Shown piece after piece: positions 23,123 through 33,380 of a stretch of DNA of 64,000 bases. This DNA comes from Chrysogorgia sp. JL179-B06. Lineage: Eukaryota > Cnidaria > Anthozoa > Scleralcyonacea > Chrysogorgiidae. The DNA is taken from contig JAYKKM010000351.1 of assembly GCA_035772405.1 (NCBI GenBank), forward strand, positions 201,501 through 265,500, in the 5' to 3' direction. A program made the translations under genes and the position numbers. The stretch's first letter is position 1. Each line of letters starts with the position of its first letter. The notes under the pieces are model-generated. The model made no database searches. It had not been told where the DNA came from and worked only from the letters and a program-made list of their open reading frames with translations.

Positions 23123-24510
23123 AAATGAAATCTATTGCTTGGCATTGCGCTTTTTTTCTTTAGCCGTCCGAGTACTTTTCGCGCCCTTTCTTTTTGCAAG
23201 CATCTTGGAACTTTGTAGACAAGAGCTATTTCAGTGTACTAGTATAGTCTTTGTTTTGCAATTGCAACTCACCACAAAACAAACAATTAATATCGTTGTT
23301 GTTCTTATTGGTGGAAAGTAATTCAATTATTAGAGGGGGCGGAGAATTTGCAATAGCTGTTAAAACTGCGCCAAACTTTCACGGCTTATTTATTACCACA
23401 TCAATTTTGAGTCACATAGGGGTACTAAAAGGTGTAACCCGATCGCACGTTTTAAACCGATTCCCACCAAACTTGCACAGGATGTCAGCGAACAGCTGGG
23501 CTACAAAAGTGTGTCGGCGTTTTTTTTAATGTAAAAACGAACTGAGTTACGGGCCTTCATTCATCAATTGCTTCATCCACAACATAGGTCGAGGAATAAA
23601 ATATCCTAGCTGCTAAACCCCTCCAGTAATAAAAAAAACCCGACACACTTTTTTAGAACAAACATCGAGAAGTGTAAATATGGTAAATTGAGAGCTTTTT
23701 GGTTAAACCAAAGACCAGGTTAAACCGCGGCGCGAAGGTCATATGATTTTAAATTGATGAATATATCTGGAAAAATATTGTATTTTTTACTTTTTCACAA
23801 TTTGAGAGTGTTCTTCGCATACTTAACGATATTTGGTGCAAATTTGAGACAAATCGGAGACAAATTGCGCGGGCGGTAACAAATTTCGTGAATGGGCTTG
23901 CTAGGGTGTTCTGTAACCTTAAATACCTTTAATACCGCCCCTGACCCCTAGTAATAAGTAAATTTCTTGTCGGAGGTAGCAGAGCATAGGGAAGAGGTTT
24001 TCGACAGTGGGGGGCTGCTAAATTGATAAAAAGCGCAGTACTTAGTGTAAGAGGGAGGATTGTAAAACATGCGAAAGGAATATTTACTTTTATAGAAGTA
24101 GAATCTTCAGTTAAAAAGTGTTAGAAGTGGTAGGGTTGCAATGGCTTTCGTCTGATAAACTTTAATTTCACAATAACCTATCTCGTTTCACTATCTTTTT
24201 TGTGGTAACGGCCGCCCATAAAAGTGGCGTGTTAATAGTGATGTTGTGGTTTTTCATGCGTAAGCTGTGAAAGGTGTAATTAATTAGTTACATTTGAGAA
24301 ACAGAACGAGTTGATGGGGCGTATTTAGTGTTGGGCAAAGTGAGTGTAAAATATTTGAAGGAAAGGTGTCGGATTTTCAGGAGACGATATAGAAGTCGGC
24401 AATGTGTGGCGGTATGCTGTATGGATAACATTGCGAAGGTTTATTGTGATAGGTATTTTAAGGTTAGACTACATTTGGTGACTTGAAGATAAATTTCGTG
24501 AGGAAATAAA
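23123..24510. other. stretch without recognisable gene
   Basis: Short frames only, with no domain, RNA or clear repeat end. Composition (moderate GC, long Lys/Phe-rich frames) is compatible with decayed transposon interior joined to the Mutator-like remnant upstream. Confidence 0.4.
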
Positions 24511-24879
24511 ATGTCGTTAAAGAATTTGTTCGTTAAAGAGAGAAGAGAATTACTTGAATTATTGGACGGAGATTTGTTTTACCGGGTTCGCGTTTGGCAT
24601 GCCGCAAGGTGCATGCAGAAGGCTTTCTGGGCAAAGCCGATCAACGATGAAGAAACTTTTAAAGTAACATTGTTTTTATTGGAATGGCTGCGCGCCTAAT
24701 GTAATTGGAAAGTAGGTGATGTTGTCACAGTTGGGAAATTAAGAAAAGAAAAGAGCAAGGCAAATAGATTTTATCGTGGAAAATTTGAAAAGGAAGAAAG
24801 ACAAATGGTTTTATTTGCCGACATGTTTCGTAAAAAGGTGTTTTATTTCAATGGAGATCTAAAGAGTGAACTAGTATGA
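24511..24879 (+). pseudogene. uncharacterised reading frame interrupted by a stop
   Basis: An ATG frame of 62 codons (contains RVWHAARCMQKAFW) ends in TAA at 24,697-24,699, and the same frame then stays open with coding-like content (GDVVTVGKLRKEK, RQMVLFADMFRKKVFYF) to 24,879. A further Cys-rich frame at 24,974-25,183 (CKCGESKVYK, CFEKACNYCVRQRR) may be part of the same dead gene. I do not recognise the family. Position next to the Mutator-like remnant suggests a transposon gene. Confidence 0.3.
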
Positions 24880-25183
24880 AAAACGACAAATGACATATGA
24901 ATGGGAAACTCAATTTGCGCACTTGAATTAAATTAGGCAAATGGCTACTGAATAGTGAAGAGAAATTAATAATATGTTATGTAAATGTGGTGAAAGCAAA
25001 GTATACAAGGGGGTTTGGGAATGGATAGTTTTTAGGAGTTTGGGATGTTTTGAAAAGGCATGTAATTATTGCGTTCGACAAAGGAGAACGCATTCTAATC
25101 TTGAATGTCATAGGTTACTGTGCTTTACAGCTAAAAGAAATCAAGATAAAACTTTACCCTTTTTGAATAAATTACCGGAATAA

Positions 25184-26024
25184 ATTACGGCATTAGTATG
25201 AAAGCGTATCCGTATGTTGATCTGAAATCCTTAGAGTTTTCGACTTATATACGTATATACGATCATTTTAACACACACTGTTATTTTCAAGGAGTTAAAA
25301 TAACCTCCTGTTACCCCATTTAGGTGGAGTTAAAAAATAACTCCACTATTGGGAGTAATCATATGGCGCGTTTATAATGTCAAAATTCAGTATGACCATT
25401 TGAACGCCATACATGTAATTCGAACAACATTTACTCGAAACGAGCAAGCCTCGCGAAGTTGTACATTTTCCATTCAAGCGATACTTTTGCCAAAACGAAC
25501 TTCACGTTTGTAATATTTCTGAATTGAACTTAAGACGCTGTAATATATTTATCAGCTTTATTTATTTTGATAATTCGTCGTTACAGCATAATTTTATGTT
25601 TATAAACCAATCTTCATTCACCACTTGCTCGTCCACATGCGTCGAATGGACTTACATAATCTTTGATTACTTGTAGTTATTAGACAATGACATTACCTTA
25701 GAGAATGTGGCGGCCAGAATAGTTTGAAGAAATAAAGAATAAAGTTACTTGATATGTAACTTTTTTATTATTTACTTATTTTCACTATTATCTTTCTTTC
25801 CTTATATTATTATTATTATTATTATTGCTATGTAATAAATTATCATTAATTTGTAAAATATAGTATTATCTAATTTTTAATTAATTTCAGATGTAATTGA
25901 GATTTTATTGAATAAAGTTATTATCATCAGTTATAAGTAATACCGTACCATGACTTGAAGTTTATAATAAAGCGCTTGTGAAAGTAATTAGGGATGAGCA
26001 GATAATCGGAAATTAATCGATAGT
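25184..26024. other. AT-rich stretch with repeat ends
   Basis: Bases 25,270-25,360 (CACACTGTTATTTTCAAGGAGT... AACTCCACTATTGGGAGT) resemble 18,955-19,080. An (ATT)n tract lies at about 25,805-25,826. No gene. Confidence 0.5.
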
Positions 26025-26135
26025 TAACAATTATTCACCGAAGTGGAAGTGAATAGTGGTGGATATTTAGCGAGACGCGAAGCGTCGAGGTAAATATCCA
26101 ACCACTATTCACTGACACTGAGTTGAATAATTGTT
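26025..26135. repeat. palindrome within a fold-back element
   Basis: AACAATTATTCA at the left and TGAATAATTGTT at the right, with inner arms GTGAATAGTGGTGGATATTT and AAATATCCAACCACTATTCA, surround GACGCGAAGCGTC. A related arm pair lies at 27,072-27,143 (AAACAGTGAATAGTG and CACTATTCACTGTTT), and both are linked to TTTTAGCATATACC or its inverse, so 26,000-27,180 may be one element. Confidence 0.8.
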
Positions 26136-27910
26136 TTAGCATATACCAAAACAAATTGATAAAAAATAAGTAAATTTCGGTTAGTTTCATTATAATTTAG
26201 CCAGGAATTGGTGCGAAACGCAAGGCAAAAAATGCCCTTTCCATATTTGGAGTTTGCCTTTCCATATTTGGAGTTGTTTATCAGTTTTGGCAAGCTAACA
26301 GCAGCCGGTCGTCAATTGAAAACCTTTCGAAGTTGGATCAAAGTATTAGGCAAAAGACCACTGGATTTTAACTCAAAGGAAATATTTTAATACTGCACAT
26401 GGGAAAACCTGGGGACAAACGATAACTAATGAATTCTGGGTGAGTAAACGATAGTAATTGTTCTTTTCAAAGCGTTTTTATTTCGGTCGGTGCAATGACA
26501 ATGTTTCATGTGTTTAGTCGTTGAATTTCCTTTAATTTATAAAGATTTCTGTGGGTGTTTACTGTTATAAAATCGGTAGTATGTTTTCCAGGTCATTTGT
26601 TTAGTATTCAGTTCATTACTCGCCAGTTTCTTGGGCAGTGTATCACGGTAATCTTTATGGCCGAAACCGTACTTATTATTTAAGTTTTGCTTGGTTTTGT
26701 TGTAACCGAAATGATTTTTAATGTTTGTAAATGTTATTAAATTCTATATGAAAGTGCGCAATTCAAATTGCCTCATATAAAGGCGAATATCGATATATGA
26801 ACTACGGAGAACACTTTTCTTTCAAAATATTTGAACGAAAACTGACATGCAACAGTCAGTTCGTCAAGTTTGTTTTCGGAGAATATCATTCGTTGTTCTG
26901 CGGATTTTTGAGCACTTTCTATTCTCTCTTTGAAACTTGTTTTTCATAAATATTACCTAAAATAATTTCCCTACATGCAGTAATTGTTTTCTACCTACCT
27001 GCTTTTACCAATTTCTTGCATTATGTAAAAAGAAAATCGTTCAAGAGAATGACACCATGTTGTTTTGCGAAACAGTGAATAGTGCAGGATATCCCGAGCT
27101 AGAGGAACCAATCAGATTGCGCGAAAAGCACTATTCACTGTTTTGGTATATGCTAATAGCCGATAATCGACAACATTCAGGCTGATCCGATATAAATATC
27201 ATTATCGCTTTTCTACTTGTGACATTTACTTTTGTTTGTCAAGAAAAACGCCACGGATATACTCTTCCACAATGAATTTGATGTGGCGCATGACATATTT
27301 CTCGTTATAGGTGAGACATTTTCTTGAGTTGCGACTTCCGTCATTCAGTTGGTTACCGACACATCTTTGCCCAATAAATAACATACAATATCTTCTAGAA
27401 GTAGAACGTTGCAAGTGTATTTTCATTCTGGAAAATTTAGAATGTTGTTGTTTTTTTCTTTCTAAAATTACGCGATTGTAGTTGAACGCATTTTAAAAGC
27501 CAGAGACATATGTGAGCAACAATCTCAAATAGTCAGATTGCATTGACACCCCAGCTCATCCGCCCTTCGAACCGACGCAAACATGAAGATAAGCCTAATG
27601 CGACGTGAAGTTTGGCCCGAAATTCAACTGTTAAGAATTTATGGTGACCAATATATCGGTAACCACAGATAAATCGGCCGATCAGATAGTAAATCGTATC
27701 GAAATTTATGGGATCGGTAAATTAGATTTTTCTCGATCGGCTCATGATGACTAAAAGTGATGAATATTAATTGTGATGATATGTTGACAATAAGTGATAT
27801 ATACATATGTCGCTGCGTGGTTTATAAATAGAACGAAGCAATAACATATATGATAGTGATATGTTGGGAATAAGTGATAAAAATATGTTGGCAATAAGTG
27901 ATATATGCAT
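26136..27910. other. stretch between fold-back arms, no supported gene
   Basis: Bases 26,225-26,275 contain the direct repeat TTTCCATATTTGGAGTTG twice. Bases 27,770-27,910 start a set of near repeats (GATATGTTG-CAATAAGTGATA and TGCTGCGTGGTTTATAAATAGAACGAAGCAATAACAT, in varied lengths) that continues to 28,340. Nothing coding is recognisable. Confidence 0.45.
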
Positions 27911-28131
27911 ATTAGATGTGTGAAGTTGATCGTGCAGGTTGTTGTAGTCTTGAGAAAGACTGTTGTTGGTGACTGACGTTTCGACGGCCTCAGCGGCGGT
28001 CATCTTCAAAGTCAAGGACATGACTCTGAAGATGACCGCGGCCGTCGAAACGTCAGTCAGTAGTCACCATGCAACAACAGTCTTTCTCAAGACTACAACA
28101 ACCTGGACGATCAACTTCACACATCTAATGA
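27911..28131. repeat. inverted repeat carrying two hammerhead-like motifs
   Basis: Arm 27,911-28,015 and arm 28,023-28,131 are near-perfect inverted copies (ends ATTAGATGTGTGAAGTTGAT and ATCAACTTCACACATCTAAT). Each arm has, on opposite strands, a CTGAAGA / GAAACGTC ribozyme-like core. The layout suggests two inverted ends of a Penelope-like or similar retroelement, or an inverted duplication of one end. Confidence 0.75.
28021..28059 (+). ncRNA. hammerhead-like ribozyme motif (minimal stem III)
   Basis: Stem I TGACT (28,021-28,025) pairs with AGTCA (28,055-28,059). CTGAAGA at 28,026 fits CUGANGA, GAAA is at 28,047-28,050, and GTC^ at 28,052-28,054 is a proper cleavage triplet. Stem III would be only ACGT, which could form between two molecules, as known for type I hammerheads of Penelope-like elements. 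Stem II is weak (GAC/GTC) with one extra T after the core, so activity is doubtful. Confidence 0.4.
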
Positions 28132-28519
28132 TACTCCTAGGTTCAAACCATTTACGATAGATGCATATGTTGCTGCGTGGTTTATAAATAGAACGAAGCA
28201 ATAACATATACAATAACATATATGATAGTGATATGTTGGCAATAAGTGATATATATGCATATTTTGCGGCGTGGTTTATAAATAGAACCGAAGCAATAAC
28301 ATACCGGTATATGATAGTGATATGTTGGCAACAAGGCGGTGTGAAGTTACTAATGTTACCAGTCGTCACGATTCGACGATTCAGTGAAATGGAACCATGC
28401 ATTCGACAAGTGTCTGCCCTTACTTCCTACTTAGTATCACGCGGTATAAAGTTACGGTTTCACGAATCGTACGAATCGTACGAATGGAATCTATTCGACA
28501 GTATTGGACATGCAGTATG
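28132..28519. repeat. near-tandem repeats flanking the inverted repeat
   Basis: GTTGCTGCGTGGTTTATAAA, GATATGTTGGCAATAAGTGA and CAATAACATATATGATAGTG recur here two or three times, matching copies at 27,780-27,910. The sequence then passes into a LINE fragment at about 28,520. Confidence 0.65.
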
Positions 28520-29394
28520 GCCGGCATTTGGCACCCAACTTCTTCTTCAAGCGGTTTTAATATACTCACTCGTTGCGACTGTGCTCGTGACGCAATTATG
28601 CTATCAATTGTAATAGTGTGGTGCATGCAGTTAATTGTATTGGATTTTGCAATAGCTTTCGATAAAGTGCCACACCAACGCTTACTACGTAAACTCCAAT
28701 ATTATGGAATAAGAGGTCAATTGCTCACGTGGTTTGAATCATTTCTTAGTTTGTGATGGGAAAACTTCTGAACCAACATTAGTTGCTTCTGGAGTTCCCC
28801 AAGGAACGGTCCTGGGTCCGTTATTATTTCTAACTTATATAAACGATTTGTCTGACGATCTGAGCTGCTCAGTCCGCTTGTTTGCTGATGATGCTCTTTT
28901 TATAGGGTCATCATCACCTACCTATACTATCAAGTTTTGTGATTGGTTGATTAAAACAATAAAACAATAGAATCAACCACAAAGAAACCAATGTCCTAAC
29001 CTAACAACTTTTGTTCCATATAGCCAATCACAAAACCTGTTCATTTTAGGTACGTATTTACTGTTTTTATATGGCCTAATAACGGGGGTGCTGATTATGA
29101 TAAGTTGCAAGACGACCTCTGTAAACTTGAACAATGGCTGCAGAAGTGCCAAATGAAGATTAATCCTGCGAAATGTAAGACCTTGTGTATTACGAACAAA
29201 AAAGATCCTCCAAACTTTCTCATGAGAATCCTACAAACTTACTCATGGTCTTATTGACATTGATACGTCTGAGTATTTTATACGGCTCACCCTGAAACCA
29301 TAACTCGCCATAGTCATTCTTTTAAATTTCAGATCCCTAAAGTTACAAAAGACATTTTTAAATACTCATATTTTCCTAGAACAATTAAAGAGTG
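28520..29394 (+). pseudogene. LINE fragment A (jockey/CR1-like reverse transcriptase, broken)
   Basis: Frames at 28,640-28,930 encode FDKVPHQRLL, SGVPQGTVLGPLLFLTYIND and VRLFADDALF, the reverse-transcriptase palm with the FADD catalytic box. Later pieces (LEQWLQKCQMKINPAKCK, IPKVTKDIFKYSYFPRTIK) are the C-terminal end. There are frameshifts, a 20-bp deletion after FESFLS relative to copy B at 38,245, and a ~150-bp insertion at about 28,910-29,063. Not functional. Confidence 0.8.
28910..29063. mobile_element. short inverted-repeat insertion inside LINE fragment A
   Basis: The sister copy at 38,640 runs straight from CTCTTTTTTAT to ATGGCCTAATAACGGGGG, while here about 150 bp intervene. The insert has AAGTTTTGTGATTGG near one end and CCAATCACAAAACCTG near the other, an inverted pair, so it is probably a small MITE. 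Confidence 0.65.
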
Positions 29395-29822
29395 AGTGTC
29401 AGGGTAGTGCTTTGCGCGCTTGTGTTTTTGTTTTCATACGAATTGATTGCAGTGCATCGCATCGTTAGAACAATAATTTGCATGTGAACTCTAGATTTAT
29501 TTGGAAATGTTGAAATTGGAGTCCGATCCTGACTTCGGGGCGTTATGAAGTTAATGTTCAAGACGATTTGAACAGTTGCGGTTCGCTTGTTTGTGAACCA
29601 CTGCGGGCCGCGCGCAACGCCGTTTCTGACGAACAAGCTGGCCCGGCTGGCTTTAGTTCCTGAATCTTTGCAAATTCAAATGAACAAAACATCAGAAGAA
29701 ACAAAATATATTTCTTTACTAGTCACTCATCAAACATTTCCATTTGTAAACTTATTCGCGCTGTTTCAGCAGCATAACCGTAGTAGCTTACTAGCTTCTA
29801 TGTTTCGAAAAGATTAAAATCG

Positions 29823-31703
29823 ATGAACATAAGAATAATCAGAGGATCCTTTTTGCTGATTGATCCTTTTTGCTGCTCAGCTAAAATCGATGAACATAAG
29901 AATAATCAGAGGATCCTTTTTGATACTGTCAACAAAATGCTTCACAGAAAAATTGATAAGGTGTACCCAAGTTATGATTCCACCCAGAAGCTAGCTGATG
30001 CTTTTGCTGATTTTTTCAGTGATAAAATAACCAAAATCAGAGATGATTTAACGGCGCAGATCCCGATATCTAATACAAATCATGATAACTGTTATCCATC
30101 TACAACAGAGTTTGCTCAGTTTACCCCTGTCACCGAGGATCAACTGTCTAGTCTGATCAAGCAAATAGTTTCTAAATCATGTGATTTGGATCCATTTCCT
30201 GCCTCAGTTTTAAAACGTTGCATTCATATACTGCTCCCTATAATCACAAAGATGGTTAACTTATCACTGATTGAATGTGTTATGCCCTCTTGTCAGAAGG
30301 TTGCTGTTTTAAACCCAAGTTTAAAGAAATCTTCTCTCGATCATGAAGAATTTAAGAGTTTTAGACCTATATCTAATCTCAAATTTGTGTCTAAGGCAAT
30401 TGAAAAGACTGTTGCTTGTCAAGTTAACACCCATGTCAATCAGGAAAACCTTAATGAAGTATTCCAATCTGCATACAAACCATATCACAGTACTGAAACT
30501 GCACTGACTAGAGTTCATAATGATGTCATGCGTGCATTAGACAACCAACAGTCGGTCATTCTTCTTTTGCTAGATCTGTCTGCCGCCTTTGATACGGTAG
30601 ATCATACCATCCTCATATCAAGGTTATCTCGTAGATTTGGTTTTAAAGACGGTGTGCTCAAATGGTTTTCATCATATCTCTCTGAAAGGAAATACTTTGT
30701 TAGTGTCAATGGTGGTCGATCCAGCTCGCGAGACATGCCTTTTGGTCTTCCTCAGGGATCGGTGTTGGGGCCTGTTCTTTTTCTATTATACATAGCACCT
30801 ATTGCAGATGTAATCCGTAAGCATAATATTGGATTTCACCTTTATGCTGATGACACACAAATATATATTGCATTTAAATCGTCAGTGGCTGGTGAAGCTG
30901 AGTTGGCAAAATCAAGGCTTGAAGCATGTGTATGTGACATTGATAACTGGATGCTGCAAAATATGTTAAAAATGAACAGGGACAAAACGGAACTTATGAT
31001 TCTTAGTGCTCATCATCGTCCCCAACCACCTATTACATCTGTGTTAGTTTGTGACGAAGTCATCACACCTACAACGTGTGCCAAAAATATTGGCGTGACT
31101 TTGGATCCAACCATGTCTATGGAAAACCAGATAAACGCTACATGTAAATCAGCATTTTTTCATCTACGGAGTCTCAGCCAAATAAGGAAATACATTTCTA
31201 CACAGTCATGTGCTATATTAGTGCATGCTTTCATCACATCGAGGCTAGATTTTTGCAATTCATTATACTATGGTTTGCCAAATCGATTGATAAAGAAACT
31301 TCAAAGTGTCCAAAACGCTGCAGCTAGACTGATTACCTTATCTCGAAAATATGATCATGTCACCCCACGGCTTAAAGAACTACACTGGTTGCCAGTCGAG
31401 TATAGAATTCAATTTAAAATACTACTACTAACTTTTAAATGTATTAATAAGACCGCTCCTATATATTTACAAGATCTCGTGCGATTTTATACACCCAAGC
31501 GCCTCTTGAGATCCTCCACAAAGAATTATCTAGATACGCCACGTTACAACTTACGTGGCTATGGATATAGATCGTTTTCGGTAGCAGCACCAACATTATG
31601 GAACTCTCTACCAAGTAACATTAGAGCGCCTGGAAATTCATTAGAAATTTTTAAGAAACTTCTTAAAACTCATCTTTTTAAGACTGCTTTTTATGAACCT
31701 TGA
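29823..31703 (+). CDS. 5'-truncated L2/CR1-like non-LTR retrotransposon, reverse transcriptase frame
   Basis: An open frame of 626 codons covers the linker, reverse transcriptase and C-terminal part of an L2/CR1-like LINE protein. Motifs in order: FRPISNLKFVSKAIE (palm start), LLLDLSAAFDTVDH (catalytic Asp), GLPQGSVLGPVLF, and YADDTQIY with the second and third Asp. The C-terminus has CNSLYYGLP, LQSVQNAAARLI, LHWLPVEYRI and APTLWNSLPSNIR, all typical of this clade. The apurinic endonuclease domain and ORF1 are missing, so this is a 5'-truncated copy unable to move by itself. At the 5' junction a 40-bp segment is directly repeated (29,818 and 29,881). An intact frame implies recent insertion. 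Confidence 0.88.
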   Translation: MNIRIIRGSFLLIDPFCCSAKIDEHKNNQRILFDTVNKMLHRKIDKVYPSYDSTQKLADAFADFFSDKITKIRDDLTAQIPISNTNHDNCYPSTTEFAQFTPVTEDQLSSLIKQIVSKSCDLDPFPASVLKRCIHILLPIITKMVNLSLIECVMPSCQKVAVLNPSLKKSSLDHEEFKSFRPISNLKFVSKAIEKTVACQVNTHVNQENLNEVFQSAYKPYHSTETALTRVHNDVMRALDNQQSVILLLLDLSAAFDTVDHTILISRLSRRFGFKDGVLKWFSSYLSERKYFVSVNGGRSSSRDMPFGLPQGSVLGPVLFLLYIAPIADVIRKHNIGFHLYADDTQIYIAFKSSVAGEAELAKSRLEACVCDIDNWMLQNMLKMNRDKTELMILSAHHRPQPPITSVLVCDEVITPTTCAKNIGVTLDPTMSMENQINATCKSAFFHLRSLSQIRKYISTQSCAILVHAFITSRLDFCNSLYYGLPNRLIKKLQSVQNAAARLITLSRKYDHVTPRLKELHWLPVEYRIQFKILLLTFKCINKTAPIYLQDLVRFYTPKRLLRSSTKNYLDTPRYNLRGYGYRSFSVAAPTLWNSLPSNIRAPGNSLEIFKKLLKTHLFKTAFYEP

Positions 31704-31815
31704 CCTTTCTTATTTAATTAGACTAATCTAACTATTTTATATGATGTGAAGCGCTAATGGACTACACGGAATCAGCGCTATATAAATATTTGTATATTAT
31801 TATTATTATTATATT
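31704..31815 (+). repeat. LINE 3' end with (TAT)n tail
   Basis: After the stop codon the sequence reads GCGCTATATAAATATTTGTA and then (TTA)n from about 31,790. GCGCTATATAAAT plus a short microsatellite is the usual 3' end of L2/CR1-type elements, which supports the class call. Confidence 0.8.
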
Positions 31816-32069
31816 AGTAAATGATCAATTTTACGAAAAAATCACAATAATTGATCACTCAGGTATATTTACTTCTTAGAAAACTTGAAAATCGATCATT
31901 TATAAGAAGGATTGATCAAATATCGACGGATTCGTTTGTGAACTGAAATAGGCGTCCCATAAAATGGCCGCCATGAAAGTACTACCCTGACAGGGACGGC
32001 GAAAAAAAAAGAATGAATAAATTTTATTCCCAAGAGTATAATCTCAACGCCGTGCTGGTTCTAGTTATA

Positions 32070-32112
32070 TTAGCGGCCTTCCGGTAGGAATTGAACCCGC
32101 GACCCTGCGATT
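32070..32112 (-). repeat. inverted fragment of the tRNA-like repeat
   Basis: TTAGCGGCCTTCCGGTAGGA and what follows is the reverse complement of the T-arm and 3' acceptor half found at 32,160-32,195, making a hairpin with the first array unit. Confidence 0.85.
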
Positions 32113-32391
32113 GACTAGGCTCTCGGCAACGGCTTCCGTAGCTCAGTGGTCAGAGCACAGGGTCGCGGGTTCAATTCCTACCGGAAGGCCGCTAAGTTGC
32201 ATTTTTCGCAACTGGTCCCGGTTTGGTCTTAAAATGTATGTATTCCAACACTCGAAATTTTCCTTCACCATAAATCCTTTCAACATGTAGTTTGATCGAG
32301 TGAAATGCCAAATATTACCTATAATATACCCAGAATCTTATCCCGGCATTACCACCATATATACAGAACTCGTGACTAGGCTCTCGGCAAC

Positions 32392-32466
32392 GGCTTCCGT
32401 AGCTCAGTGGTCAGAGCACTGCACTAGCAATCGCAGGGTCGCGGGTTCAATTCCTACCGGAAGGCC
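32392..32466 (+). tRNA. tRNA-Ala(AGC)-like SINE head, unit 2
   Basis: The A-box TAGCTCAGTGG and B-box GGTTCAATTCC are both canonical. A six-pair acceptor stem (CTTCCG/CGGAAG), a D-arm GCTC/GAGC and a CTAGCAA anticodon loop (AGC) are visible. One extra base lies in the anticodon arm, and the first acceptor pair is G-G. It is probably a repeat-borne pseudo-tRNA, though it may still recruit RNA polymerase III. Confidence 0.5.
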
Positions 32467-32916
32467 GCTAAGTTGCATTTTTCGCAACTGGTCCCGGTTT
32501 GGTCTTAAAATGTATGTATTCCAACACTCGAAATTTTCCTTCACCATAAATCCTTTCAACATGTAGTTTGATCGAGTGAAATGCCAAATATTACCTATAA
32601 TATACCCAGAATCTTATCCCGGCATTACCACCATATATACAGAACTCGTGACTGTGGTCAGAGCACTGCACTAGCAATCGCAGGGTCGCGGTTCAATTCC
32701 TACCGGAAGGCCGCTAAGTTGCATTTTTCGCAACTGCAGGTCCCGGTTTGGTCTTAAAATGTATGTATTCCAACACTCGAAATTTTCCTTCACCATAAAT
32801 CCTTTCAACATGTAGTTTGATCGAGTGAAATGCCAAATATTACCTATAATATACCCAGAATCTTATCCCGGCATTACCACCATATATACAGAACTCGTGA
32901 CTAGGCTCTCGGCAAC

Positions 32917-32991
32917 GGCTTCCGTAGCTCAGTGGTCAGAGCACTGCACTAGCAATCGCAGGGTCGCGGATTCAATTCCTACCGGAAGGCC
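32917..32991 (+). tRNA. tRNA-Ala(AGC)-like SINE head, unit 4
   Basis: Same structure as the head at 32,392, with one change next to the B-box (GCGGATTCAATTCC instead of GCGGGTTCAATTCC), which weakens the T-stem. Part of the SINE array. Confidence 0.45.
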
Positions 32992-33106
32992 GCTAAGTTG
33001 CTTTTTTCGCAACTGGTCCCGGTTTGGTCTTAAAATGTATGTATTCCAACACTCGAAATTTTCCTTCACCATAAATCCTTTCTATATATATATATATATA
33101 TCGTCT

Positions 33107-33142
33107 TACTCTGATGAAGGGCTCCGCTCGAAACGTCAGTAT
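33107..33142 (+). ncRNA. hammerhead-like ribozyme motif, minimal stem III
   Basis: Stem I is TACT (33,107-33,110) with AGTA (33,138-33,141). The core CTGATGA is at 33,111-33,117, stem II GGGC/GCTC has a 3-nt loop, GAAA is at 33,130-33,133, and GTC^ at 33,135-33,137 is the cleavage triplet. One extra A lies between the core and stem II. Stem III is only AC/GT. The motif resembles type I hammerheads of Penelope-like elements but may be weak. Confidence 0.45.
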
Positions 33143-33201
33143 CTCGTCACTAAATTCTTGGCAGTTTACCACCTTTTCACTTTGCTATATATAATATATA
33201 T

Positions 33202-33222
33202 GTTTTCTTGTACCGGTTTTCT

Positions 33223-33253
<31 letters not shown>
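33202..33253. repeat. (TA)n microsatellite
   Basis: A short (TA)n run between the two ribozyme motifs. Further (TA)n runs lie at 33,381-33,435 and 33,471-33,488. Confidence 0.9.
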
Positions 33254-33335
33254 CTGGCATGGTTTTTGATGTCCCACATTTGTGTGGCATCAAAGGTGAC
33301 TGTAAATAGCAGTTATCTTCATCCTGCTCATCAGC

Positions 33336-33380
33336 ACTACACTGATGAGGCCCAAAAGGCCGAAACGGTACCGTCTGTAG

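Larger units (their letters stand above)
29395..31993. mobile_element. dispersed inverted-repeat element split by a LINE insertion
   Basis: The left end GTGTCAGGGTAGTGCTTTGC (29,396) and right end AAAGTACTACCCTGACAGGG (31,976) are inverted partners, and the flanking halves match the undivided relative at 34,835-35,456. The CR1/L2-like LINE (about 29,817-31,815) sits between them, so the LINE landed in this element. Confidence 0.65.
32131..33080 (+). repeat. tandem array of a tRNA-derived SINE (units 249-276 bp)
   Basis: Each unit has a tRNA-like head (32,131, 32,392, 32,655 and 32,917), a GCTAAGTTGC...GCAACTGGTCCCGG hairpin, and a tail ending TTGATCGAGTGAAATGCCAA. Spacing between equivalent points is 276 and 249 bp. 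Unit 1 lacks the anticodon region and unit 3 lacks the first 15 bp of its head. A further unit stands at 33,502-33,715. Direct head-to-tail arrangement is odd for SINEs and suggests later tandem amplification. The frames translating VAQWSEHC are the tRNA-like head read as protein. Confidence 0.85.
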
